A stretch of 64,000 bases of DNA, from positions 1 to 64,000 of the forward strand of contig JAFSSE010000027.1 of the NCBI GenBank assembly GCA_017445755.1, given 5' to 3'. Position numbers and translations under genes: made by a program. Under the pieces are notes generated by a model. That model saw only the letters and a program-made list of their open reading frames with translations, made no database searches and was not told the DNA's origin. Positions within the stretch are counted from its first letter, which is position 1; each line of letters begins with the position of its first letter. Below are positions 46,854-54,375 of the stretch, one piece after another. Source of the DNA: Bacteroidales bacterium (lineage in GTDB: Bacteria; Bacteroidota; Bacteroidia; Bacteroidales; UBA932).

Positions 46854-48413
46854 ATTCATTTCCTCCAGCCGCAGAAGCAGCCGGACTGAGGATAGGGAAC
46901 AGTTTATCCAGAAGGTCCTGTGGCTATTCCGGACCGGGTCGCGGTAATCGAGGGTCGTCGGCATCTGGCCGCTTCCGGCGATCTGGTTGATTGTCAGACC
47001 GTCTGCAAGGGCCAGGGCCTTGGCCAGGCAGAGCTCGTCCCCCGTATGCTCATATAAGTCGAGAAGGGCGTTGGCAACGTTGCAGGAACTGTTGTCGACG
47101 GGAGTTTCGTAGTGGTACTGCTCGTGGACGCATGGGACACTGACGTGCGGAATGCCGTTCTTGCGTGGGAGAGAGCGCCAGTGGACAAACTGGTCTTCGC
47201 TGAAACGGACGAGGTCGAATGCGTTTTCAAGGTCTTCCGCCGTGACCTTGTCCTCATGGAGGATACATGAAGCGAAGGGAGAGGCGGTGCAGTTCGTAAG
47301 GTTCTGGTAGGGCTCGACATCGACCCCGACATCCTCGAACTGGCCGGTGAGGTCGAAGGTCTTGAGGGCGTGCTCCTTCATCCAGCCGAAGGCCTTCTCC
47401 TTCATGGGAGTGAAGTCCATGATGCCGTACTGTTTCTCGAGGCGCTGGACAAAGCGGACGACAGGAGCGAGCATGGCCTTTGACCCGTTGACGGGTTCTC
47501 CGCTTTCAAAATGGACCTTGATAGGGAAGGAGCCGTCTTCACCCTGGATTTTTGCGTAGGTATCTGCAATCTTAAGGGCCCTGTCGAGGTAGAGGGAATC
47601 GGAGGTCTCGTCATAGAGGTCGAGGAAGGCCTGGGCGGAATAGAGGGCGTCCATAGTCATGGTCAGCCCCTGATTCTTCTTGGAGGCGATGAGGTCCTGA
47701 TAGTAAGTGGGAGGGAAAAACGCCAGTACATCACCCTCGGGGCGGCTTTCTGAGATAAGGAAGGCGGCTGCGTTCCGGGCGATGGCAAGGGCGTCCTCCC
47801 GGAGCTCCGGATAAAGCCGGGCGATGAAGCACTCGTTGGAGATGGTCGCCCCGATTATCTTGTTCGCATAGGTATTGTGCTTATAGCTCATGTCCGGAAC
47901 CGGCCCGTTTTTCCATGCGAGGACCTGGGGCATCTGATGGACATAGAGGAGGGCCATGCGGGCGGCCTGGCCATAGGGACGCGCCTTGGCGGGATAGGGT
48001 CCCTCGAAGGGATAATCCCGGAGGAAATCCCTTTCCCCAGCGACACCCATGACCTCTCCGTCGGAAGAGAGGGCTTCAACCTTCAGATGGACCTTCCCGA
48101 CAGGAATATCGTTCCAGACGGGGGAGAGGGCCGCTGTCGGGGCCTTTGCCTCGAAACTCCATGAATCCTCCCCGCCACTTATCGTAAAACGGTACAGGAC
48201 AGCTCCTTCCGTCTCAGCGAAGTTGAAGGCGGGGGCATATATGAATTTCTTGGCGTAACCGTTCCAGAAAGGATTCCTGCCCTCATATCCGGGCCGGACG
48301 GGAACGAGGTATTCCTTCTCCGCCTGGCGGTTGAGTTTTTCCATCTTGTTTTCATTTCTCCCGCAGGAGAACAGCAGGGCCGCGGATACGGCCAGAAGAA
48401 TTATTTTTCTCAT
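46761..48413 (-). CDS. Lipoprotein with alpha/alpha-toroid glycosidase-like fold
   Basis: 550 residues from MRKIILLAVSAALLFSCGRNEN, a lipoprotein signal with the lipid cysteine at 17. A beta-sandwich part (to about 130) is followed by an alpha/alpha toroid: MALLYVHQMPQ, YSAQAFLDLYDETSDSLYLDRALKIADTY, YHYETPVDNSSCNVANALLDLYEHTGDELCLAKALALADGL. This resembles six-hairpin glycosidases and epimerases, but I see no definite catalytic motif. It follows the NamZ-like gene by 8 nt, so it may process cell-wall or related sugars. The last 30 or so residues run antisense into the CE2-like gene and may come from a lost stop codon. Confidence 0.7.
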   Translation of the reverse strand: MRKIILLAVSAALLFSCGRNENKMEKLNRQAEKEYLVPVRPGYEGRNPFWNGYAKKFIYAPAFNFAETEGAVLYRFTISGGEDSWSFEAKAPTAALSPVWNDIPVGKVHLKVEALSSDGEVMGVAGERDFLRDYPFEGPYPAKARPYGQAARMALLYVHQMPQVLAWKNGPVPDMSYKHNTYANKIIGATISNECFIARLYPELREDALAIARNAAAFLISESRPEGDVLAFFPPTYYQDLIASKKNQGLTMTMDALYSAQAFLDLYDETSDSLYLDRALKIADTYAKIQGEDGSFPIKVHFESGEPVNGSKAMLAPVVRFVQRLEKQYGIMDFTPMKEKAFGWMKEHALKTFDLTGQFEDVGVDVEPYQNLTNCTASPFASCILHEDKVTAEDLENAFDLVRFSEDQFVHWRSLPRKNGIPHVSVPCVHEQYHYETPVDNSSCNVANALLDLYEHTGDELCLAKALALADGLTINQIAGSGQMPTTLDYRDPVRNSHRTFWINCSLSSVRLLLRLEEMNLPNFLVSKWPAGSCSDIGNKAIGQLPVGRI

Positions 48414-48421
48414 ATAAGGTG

Positions 48422-49489
48422 TTATTTCATGCGGACCGGGGCGTCGTCGTACAGGGTGAACTTCTTTGCCTTCCGGATCCACTTCTGCTCTTCTGTCTTA
48501 ATGTGCTCTTTGGCTATGTCGAAGGTGATATTTCCCTTGATGTACTGCTCGAGGACCGGGTCTGAAAGCTTGACATAGAAATCTTCCGAAATCCGAAACA
48601 TGGGGTAGGTCTCGGAGAAATAGCGTATCAGGCGGAGGGTGTGCATCAGGGAGTGGTAGTTCTCGCCGGGGAGCAGCATGATCTGGTATCCGAAGCAGCG
48701 CGTTCCGGCGTAGAGCCCTGCCGAGGGGGTGAAGGAACAGGGGCGCATCAGGGCACCCTTGTCCTCCGGAAGGGCGTCTTTCCGGCTCGGCTTGATGAAC
48801 GGCGCGCCAATGTACTCATAGGGGCGGGAGGTGCCGATGCCGGGATTGATGTTGGTGTTGTTCCACAGGCCGCCTCCGCTGTAAACGTATGCGGTGAAAA
48901 GCCCGGGAATGTCTGAGGCGGGCGCGATGGTCCATGGCATGAACTGCCGTGAAACGTCGCTGGCCATGGCGGAGATAATGTGCAGGGCGAACCTGGCGCC
49001 TATTTCCGAGTAGTAAAGGTTGCAGAGTTCTCCGAGGGTGAGGCCATGCCTGTGGGCGACCTTCGGGACGTAGAGCTCGCAGGTTACGGACGGGATTGTC
49101 CCCTCTACGACCCTTCCTGCCGGGTTTATATGGTCCACTATGTAGAGCGACGGGGCTTCATCGTCGAGGAGGTTCAGCATGTCCATAAGGTGCATGACAT
49201 CCTTCGTGTAATTGAAGTACCGCGTACCTACATCCTGGATTTCTACGACGACTCCGTTGAGGCGGCGGAGCTGTTCCATGTCACAGGCGATATGGTTGGT
49301 TCCGGGTGTCAGTTCGGCCTCTTTGGGGCTGAATACCGTCTCAAGGTTCCCCCTTTCTGCGAAGAGGTCGTACATCCACCTGCGTTCGGCGGGGTCCCAG
49401 CTGTTCTGGGTGCAGAAACAGCCGATCCGACCTTCCCGGAGCGTCCTGTCCAGCTGGTCCTGCAGCGGGGTAGTGCGGAATGAAAACAT
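48422..49489 (-). CDS. NamZ-like exo-beta-N-acetylmuramidase (DUF1343)
   Basis: 355 residues. Family motifs include GRIGCFCTQNSWD, VVVEIQDVGTRYFNYTKDVMHLMDML, LYIVDHINPAGRVVEGTIP and GLWNNTNINPGIGTSRPYEYIGAPFI. NamZ releases MurNAc from the ends of peptidoglycan fragments. Most DUF1343 proteins have a signal peptide; this one starts directly with MFSFRTTPLQDQL, so it may work in the cytoplasm or have lost its leader. Its start overlaps the glmM stop by one base (TAATG). With glmM it fits recycling of cell-wall amino sugars. Confidence 0.85.
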   Translation of the reverse strand: MFSFRTTPLQDQLDRTLREGRIGCFCTQNSWDPAERRWMYDLFAERGNLETVFSPKEAELTPGTNHIACDMEQLRRLNGVVVEIQDVGTRYFNYTKDVMHLMDMLNLLDDEAPSLYIVDHINPAGRVVEGTIPSVTCELYVPKVAHRHGLTLGELCNLYYSEIGARFALHIISAMASDVSRQFMPWTIAPASDIPGLFTAYVYSGGGLWNNTNINPGIGTSRPYEYIGAPFIKPSRKDALPEDKGALMRPCSFTPSAGLYAGTRCFGYQIMLLPGENYHSLMHTLRLIRYFSETYPMFRISEDFYVKLSDPVLEQYIKGNITFDIAKEHIKTEEQKWIRKAKKFTLYDDAPVRMK

Positions 49490-50901
49490 TATCCGATGAT
49501 TTTGCGGGCGATTCCGATTACTTCTGAGGCAAGGGCCTCGGCCACATCAAGTGTCGGCGCCTCGGCGTAAATGCGGATGATGGGCTCGGTGTTGGAGCGG
49601 CGGAGATGGACCCACTTGCGCTCCTTCTCGAAGCTGATTTTCACGCCGTCAATCGTATTTACATCCTCTTTCTCGAAGGTTTTCTTCATCTGGTCCAGAA
49701 TCCTGTCAATCAGGGCGGTATCGGAAAGATCGATACGGTTTTTGGCTATGGCGTACTGCGGGTAGGTCTTCTTCAGCTCGCTGACAGTCATTTTCTTATG
49801 GGCGAGGTTGGAAAGGAAGAGGGCGACGCCGACCATAGCATCCCTTCCGGTATGGAGAGCCGGATAAATGACACCTCCATTGCCTTCTCCGCCGATCAGG
49901 GCGCCCACCTCGTGCATCTTCGTAGTAACGTTGACCTCACCGACTGCGGCGGCGTAGTACTTCCCGCCGTGTTTCTCAGTTACGTCGCGAAGGGCGCGGG
50001 TAGAGGAGAGGTTGGAAACGGTCGCAATGGGTTTTCCCTCTTTCTCGGCGAGTGAGCAGAGGTAGTCCGCAACGCTGACGAGGGTATATTCTTCGACGAA
50101 GGGCTCTCCGTTTTCCATTATGAAGGCGAGCCGGTCAACATCCGGATCGACGGACACCCCGAGATCCGCTTTCTCGCGGACAACTGTCGCTGAGAGATCC
50201 GTCAGGTTGGCCGGAAGGGGCTCCGGATTGTGGGCGAAATTACCGGTCGGGTTGCAGTTCAGTTCGATGCACCTTACTCCGAGGCGTTTCAGAAGACGTG
50301 GCATTATAATGCCGCCGACGGAGTTGATGGCGTCCACGACAACCGTGAATTTTGCGGCCTTTATGGCTTCGACATCTACAGAGGGGAGGGCGAGTACTGC
50401 ATCGAGGTGCCTGTCGGTGAAATCCTCTTCTTCAACTGTCCCGAGCTGGTCCACTTCTGAGAAGCTGAAGTTCTCGGTTTCCGCCAGATCCAGGATTGCC
50501 TGTCCTTCGGCCGCCGTCAGGAATTCTCCCTTGTCATTGAGTAGTTTCAGGGCATTCCACTGCCGGGGATTGTGGGAGGCGGTCAGGATGATTCCGCCGT
50601 CAGCCCCGGCAAAAGTGACGGCCATTTCCGTTGTCGGGGTGGATGCAAAGCCGCATTTTACCACGTCCACGCCGCAGCTTATCAGGGTCCCGACCACAAG
50701 ATTCTCAACCATTTCCCCGGAGAGACGGGCGTCTTTTCCGACGACAATCTTATACTTCTCGCCGTTCGGCACGGGTTTCCTGGAAGGGAGGGTTTCGCAG
50801 TAGGCGTATGTGAATTTTACGATATCAAGGGGAGTCAGAGCGCTGCCCGGCGCACCACCGATAGTGCCTCTGATGCCGGAGATGGATTTAATGAGGGTCA
50901 T
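49489..50901 (-). CDS. glmM: Phosphoglucosamine mutase
   Basis: 470 residues from MTLIKSISGIRGTIG; the frame is open further upstream through the tRNA-Glu, but only this ATG follows the promoter. It turns glucosamine-6-phosphate into glucosamine-1-phosphate for UDP-GlcNAc. The catalytic serine is in GIILTASHNPRQWN, the metal loop is SVDPDVDRLAFI, the sugar loop is GGEGNGGV and the phosphate loop is LRRSNTEPIIRIYAE. The text SGIRGTIGG plus NPRQWNALKLL fits GlmM-type rather than PGM-type enzymes. First gene of the glmM-namZ-toroid operon. Confidence 0.9.
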   Translation of the reverse strand: MTLIKSISGIRGTIGGAPGSALTPLDIVKFTYAYCETLPSRKPVPNGEKYKIVVGKDARLSGEMVENLVVGTLISCGVDVVKCGFASTPTTEMAVTFAGADGGIILTASHNPRQWNALKLLNDKGEFLTAAEGQAILDLAETENFSFSEVDQLGTVEEEDFTDRHLDAVLALPSVDVEAIKAAKFTVVVDAINSVGGIIMPRLLKRLGVRCIELNCNPTGNFAHNPEPLPANLTDLSATVVREKADLGVSVDPDVDRLAFIMENGEPFVEEYTLVSVADYLCSLAEKEGKPIATVSNLSSTRALRDVTEKHGGKYYAAAVGEVNVTTKMHEVGALIGGEGNGGVIYPALHTGRDAMVGVALFLSNLAHKKMTVSELKKTYPQYAIAKNRIDLSDTALIDRILDQMKKTFEKEDVNTIDGVKISFEKERKWVHLRRSNTEPIIRIYAEAPTLDVAEALASEVIGIARKIIG

Positions 50902-50918
50902 ACAGCTTCTAATTTTCA

Positions 50919-50926
50919 CAAATTTA
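50919..50926 (-). promoter_or_regulatory. -7 box for the glmM operon
   Basis: TAAATTTG on the reverse strand, 17 nt before the glmM ATG. Confidence 0.5.
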
Positions 50927-50935
50927 GCAAAATAA

Positions 50936-50966
50936 TTTGCATGTTGAAAAAAAATCCCTACCTTTG
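50936..50966 (+). promoter_or_regulatory. tRNA-Glu promoter
   Basis: TTTG (50936-50939), a 19-bp spacer and TACCTTTG (50959-50966), 20 nt before the tRNA. Confidence 0.75.
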
Positions 50967-50986
50967 CAGTCCCTTCAAGGGAATCT

Positions 50987-51061
50987 GCTGGGTTCGTATA
51001 ACGGTTAGTACTCGAGATTCTCAATCTCGCAATAGGAGTTCGATTCTCCTACCCAGTACCA
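50987..51061 (+). tRNA. tRNA-Glu(CUC)
   Basis: 75 nt including an encoded CCA. The acceptor GCTGGGT pairs with ACCCAGT (one G-T pair); the anticodon stem CGAGA/TCTCG encloses TTCTCAA, anticodon CUC; the T-arm is AGGAGTTCGATTCTCCT. The encoded CCA differs from the tRNA-Ser and tRNA-Thr genes of this window. A hairpin terminator follows. Confidence 0.95.
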
Positions 51062-51063
51062 AA

Positions 51064-51093
51064 AATGCCTCTGCAATATGTTGCAGGGGCATT
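51064..51093 (+). terminator. Terminator after tRNA-Glu
   Basis: A 13-bp stem (AATGCC, CTGCAA with TTGCAG, GGCATT) and a 4-nt loop. The following T-run is weak. Confidence 0.65.
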
Positions 51094-51160
51094 GTTAGTA
51101 TATAATGTGCCTATATTGCCCTACCAAGTTATTCGTTCGATTGCTTTTGCATCATTACCT

Positions 51161-51237
51161 AAAAAAAAGAGTTGAGATTTCTCTTCAACCCTTTTCCGAC
51201 CGGGGACGCCCCAGTCCATTAGATTGGATTTGCCAAT
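51161..51237 (-). ncRNA. Candidate small RNA on the reverse strand
   Basis: A full promoter on the reverse strand (TTTG 51274-51271, 19 bp, TATATTTG 51251-51244) would start a transcript near 51237. It contains two hairpins (ATTGG/CCAAT and GACTGGGG/CCCCGGTC) and ends at GTTGA/TCAAC followed by TCTTTTTTTT (51170-51161). The length is about 77 nt and no ORF is present. It lies in an otherwise gene-free stretch between tRNA-Glu and the hipB-like gene. Confidence 0.5.
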
Positions 51238-51377
51238 CCGTTGCAAATATAAGAAATCTTTTTGGTTCTACAAATTTTCTTTTTCAATGGACTCATAAAG
51301 GGCTCCTATTTCAATGACTGATAAGTGTATTATTGCTCAAAAAAGCGCACCGGGACATATGGAATCTAGCCCCCGAA

Positions 51378-51466
51378 TTCACAAAACATTGTGATTTTTG
51401 TTGTAAAATTCAAAAAATCACGATATTTTTACGGTAAAATAACAATATATTGTGATTTCCGAGAAG
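51378..51466. promoter_or_regulatory. Operator-like A+T-rich repeats before hipB
   Basis: ATTGTGATTT occurs twice (near 51389 and 51449) and its complement-like AAATCACGAT once between them; CAATATATTG is a palindrome. Repeats of this kind are usual binding sites for the HipB/XRE regulator encoded just downstream. Confidence 0.45.
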
Positions 51467-51546
51467 AGCAAAAGTATTGTTAAAAGGATATGTTCCGGAC
51501 AGCTATCTTGACGCATACAGATACAGACGAATAACCTTGCAGTAAT

Positions 51547-51735
51547 ATGGAGCAGATTGGACAAACCATCAAAGCCCGCCGGAAGGAGCTTGGGGTAACC
51601 CAGCAGGAAGTGGCGGATCTGGCTCAGGTGGGAATCAACTCACTTGTGGCCATTGAACGCGGAAAGGGTAATCCGTCATTGAAAACCCTTATGCGCATCC
51701 TGGATATCCTGGGGCTGGAATTATGCCTTAGATAG
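51547..51735 (+). CDS. HipB-like XRE antitoxin/regulator, orphan
   Basis: 62 residues, one HTH_XRE domain: IGQTIKARRKELGVTQQEVADLAQVGINSLVAIERGKGNPSLKTLMRILDILGLEL. This is the text of HipB antitoxins in Bacteroidales, including the short tail after LGLEL. HipB normally represses its operon and neutralises the HipA kinase. Here the HipA gene is gone apart from a short stub (51749-51787), so HipB is left alone. It may persist as a repressor or by chance. Confidence 0.88.
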   Translation: MEQIGQTIKARRKELGVTQQEVADLAQVGINSLVAIERGKGNPSLKTLMRILDILGLELCLR

Positions 51736-51748
51736 GCCTTTACTTATA

Positions 51749-51787
51749 CACGCGGTACTGAACGTGCACGTTCTGGGCCAAAAACGT
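51749..51787 (+). pseudogene. Stub of hipA
   Basis: In the frame from 51749 the translation includes VLNVHVLGQKRV, very close to the usual HipA beginning (VLNVYVLGQKVG). It has no start codon and the similarity ends after about 12 residues. It sits 13 nt after the hipB stop, just where hipA would start. The perfect palindrome GAACGTGCACGTTC (51760-51773) lies inside it. Confidence 0.55.
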
Positions 51788-51860
51788 GTACAACGAGTAC
51801 CATCAGAACGTTTACACGGGCGCAGCGGGCAGGAATGTCCGCTCGCGCGCATATAAAAAG

Positions 51861-51897
51861 AGAGAAGGTGTATTCCTTGTTGGGATACACCTTCTCT
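51861..51897. terminator. Terminator of rpmE2
   Basis: AGAGAAGGTGTATTCC pairs with GGGATACACCTTCTCT, a 15-16-bp stem with a 5-nt loop, located just after the rpmE2 stop on the reverse strand. Confidence 0.8.
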
Positions 51898-51917
51898 TGT
51901 TCCGTGAGAAAGATAAC

Positions 51918-52169
51918 TTATTTCTTTCTGCTCTTGTATCTCTGGTAGAACTGGTCCACGCGGCCGGCGGTGTCGACGAGTTTGACTTTGCCGGTGTAGA
52001 AAGGATGAGAAGTGTTGGAAATCTCAATCTTAACTACAGGATACTCAACACCTTCAACCTCGATGGTCTCCTTGGTGGGAGCGCAGGAACGGGTGATGAA
52101 TACCGTTTCGTTGGACATATCCTTGAAAGCTACAAGACGGTAGGTTTCGGGATGAATTCCTTTTTTCAT
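51918..52169 (-). CDS. rpmE2: Ribosomal protein L31 type B
   Basis: 83 residues: MKKGIHPETYRLVAFKDMSNETVFITRSCAPTKETIEV..., ending SNTSHPFYTGKVKLVDTAGRVDQFYQRYKSRKK. It lacks the CxxC zinc cysteines of type A L31, so it is the zinc-free type B form. It is part of the 50S subunit. It has a full promoter (TTTG, 20 bp, TACCTTTG at 52236-52205) and a strong terminator, so it is a single-gene unit. Confidence 0.97.
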   Translation of the reverse strand: MKKGIHPETYRLVAFKDMSNETVFITRSCAPTKETIEVEGVEYPVVKIEISNTSHPFYTGKVKLVDTAGRVDQFYQRYKSRKK

Positions 52170-52204
52170 TGTGATTCGGTTTAATTGTTAACAATTTTGG
52201 ACGG

Positions 52205-52236
52205 CAAAGGTAGTAATTCTTTCCGTCAATTCCAAA
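52205..52236 (-). promoter_or_regulatory. rpmE2 promoter
   Basis: On the reverse strand TTTG (52236-52233), a 20-bp spacer and TACCTTTG (52212-52205), 35 nt before the start codon. Confidence 0.75.
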
Positions 52237-52254
52237 TCTTCCGCCGAAATCGTT

Positions 52255-53154
52255 TTATCTCAGATAAAGGGAAAAGAATTCCCAGACTGCGCTGCACGTA
52301 TCCATGTCCCCAAGGGCCCAGGAGTGTTTCCCTCCGACGACCTCGTAGAGGCGGACCTGAATCTCCGGACCGCCCTTCCACGCCTCGTCGCAGCCGGCGT
52401 AGCGGTGGAGAATCACCTTGTGGCTGTCTTCCTTGAGAAGGGGAAGCTCTTCCGTGACCTCGTGGGTGCAGCGCGCCTCGGATACCCATTTCCCGACGGC
52501 GGCTGGAACGGAAATATATTCTCCCCAGCCACCGGTGTTACCGGGGTCACCCTCCCAGAAAGAGGTCCTGTCGGCGGTTCCATGGACTTCCATCAGCGGA
52601 ACCGCTTTTTTCGGGCGGTAATCCTTGTAGATCCACTGCATCGTGAGGCCGGCAATGGGGGCGTAGGCGCTGAAGGCGTCCGGATGGAGGAAGGCCATGA
52701 GGTAGCACATTTCGCCGCCGTTGGACATTCCTGTCAGGAAGGCGTTCTTTTTAGAGAGGGAATACTCCTTCTGGAGCTTCTTTTTCAGCGCGATAATAAA
52801 GCGGGCGTCATCCCGTTTAATGTCCTTCTGGGGAGGATAACCGACTATCCAGCCGGTCTTTCCCTTGGTATCCTTTTCGCCCTGGGGGATGCAGAGGGCA
52901 AAGCCCTCCCGGTCTGCGACAGCGCGCATCTCGGGGCGGTAGTTTTCCGCCTTGCCGCCATATCCGTGGAGCATTATGACAAGCGGGGCGCCTTCCTGCA
53001 GGTTATCGGGAAGATAGAGCCAGTAGCTGCGCTCTTCCGAGCCAAACTTCATGGTTTTCAGCTGCGGCTCGGCGGCGTTGGCCTTTCCCGCTATAAGAAG
53101 CAGGATGGCGGTAAGGAGGGTAAGGATGGTTTTCTTTTTCATGTTCATGTTCAT
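52255..53154 (-). CDS. Exported esterase, PHB-depolymerase/feruloyl-esterase-like
   Basis: 299 residues with a signal peptide (KKKTILTLLTAILLLIAGKANA); the first ATG (53154) and two more within 12 nt are all possible starts. The alpha/beta hydrolase has the nucleophile in FLTGMSNGGEMCYLMA, the oxyanion motif MLHGYGGKAENY, the acid in VHGTADRTSFW and the histidine in VVGGKHSWALGD. This is the LpqC/CE1-type esterase pattern; possible substrates are feruloyl or acetyl esters of plant glycans. It is 13 nt downstream of the AlkZ-related gene, at the end of the V-ATPase gene cluster. Confidence 0.87.
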   Translation of the reverse strand: MNMNMKKKTILTLLTAILLLIAGKANAAEPQLKTMKFGSEERSYWLYLPDNLQEGAPLVIMLHGYGGKAENYRPEMRAVADREGFALCIPQGEKDTKGKTGWIVGYPPQKDIKRDDARFIIALKKKLQKEYSLSKKNAFLTGMSNGGEMCYLMAFLHPDAFSAYAPIAGLTMQWIYKDYRPKKAVPLMEVHGTADRTSFWEGDPGNTGGWGEYISVPAAVGKWVSEARCTHEVTEELPLLKEDSHKVILHRYAGCDEAWKGGPEIQVRLYEVVGGKHSWALGDMDTCSAVWEFFSLYLR

Positions 53155-53167
53155 GAATTCTTGTTTT

Positions 53168-53920
53168 TTAGCGGAGAAGACGATTGAGCTGTGCAGGAGT
53201 TATTTCCGGGACAAGTTCCCGGAGATGATTCTCAATTTGGTGGAGGGATTCCTCCGGAGAGCGCTTCTTTTCGGAGACAGCCGCTTCGGAAGCGAAGGGG
53301 AAGTCCTTGAAGGTATGGGAAAAGGCGTCCTCCGCTCCGCTTTTTTCCTTTTGTCCCTCTCCGATGCCGAACAGGGCCTCTGGAGTACAGAACGAGGAGG
53401 TCTGCCAGCCGTTGTAGTGCATGTCCGCTCCGCGATAGACTCGGGTTATATTGCCGGTTACAAGACGGGTTGCCATCTGCAGCCGCGTAATGACGGCGTC
53501 GGCCTTGTTCTTCTTTACGCCAAGAAGGGAGCGGACCTCCTTTATGGAGATGCTTCCGTTCTCTTCCACATAATCGAGAACCTCTTTATCAGGGCCTTCA
53601 GGGGCGTATTTCGGCTGCGACCGCCGCCAGTTCATAAGTTCGCGGTACCACTTAAGGGTCGCAAAGCAGCTCTTTCCGCCGGAGATAAATTTCCCGTAGG
53701 CGATTTCCCCCGACTGGATAACCGGAATCTTCCAGTCCCAGGGCCCGAGGAAATCGTCATGGAACCACATCTGCTGCGGGGTCATCTCTTCGATGGAAAA
53801 CCCCGGGACGGGTCCGACAAAAAAGGGCACAATGCCAAGCTCCCGTATAGTCCGGAGCATGGTTTCCGGGCTGATTACGGGAGCATTGGATGAATTCCCC
53901 GGGTGGACTGCGATGGACAT
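53168..53920 (-). CDS. AlkZ/YcaQ-related winged-helix protein
   Basis: 250 residues. The N-terminal part (IRELGIVPFFVGPVPGFSIEEMTPQQMWF...WDWKIPVIQSGEIAYGKF) is typical of a Bacteroidetes family that databases call AlkZ-related. A winged-helix segment follows (ISIKEVRSLLGVKKNKADAVITRLQMATRLVTGNITRVYRG). AlkZ/YcaQ enzymes unhook DNA cross-links, but I do not see their QxQ catalytic pattern here, so activity is uncertain. It starts 2 nt after the ATPase K subunit stop, probably by accident of operon packing. Confidence 0.65.
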   Translation of the reverse strand: MSIAVHPGNSSNAPVISPETMLRTIRELGIVPFFVGPVPGFSIEEMTPQQMWFHDDFLGPWDWKIPVIQSGEIAYGKFISGGKSCFATLKWYRELMNWRRSQPKYAPEGPDKEVLDYVEENGSISIKEVRSLLGVKKNKADAVITRLQMATRLVTGNITRVYRGADMHYNGWQTSSFCTPEALFGIGEGQKEKSGAEDAFSHTFKDFPFASEAAVSEKKRSPEESLHQIENHLRELVPEITPAQLNRLLR

Positions 53921-53922
53921 TT

Positions 53923-54375
<453 letters not shown>

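Noticed and set aside
51918-52169. L31 as a zinc-responsive paralogue pair
   Set aside because: Only the type B gene is visible; no type A L31 or Zur-like site is seen in the window.
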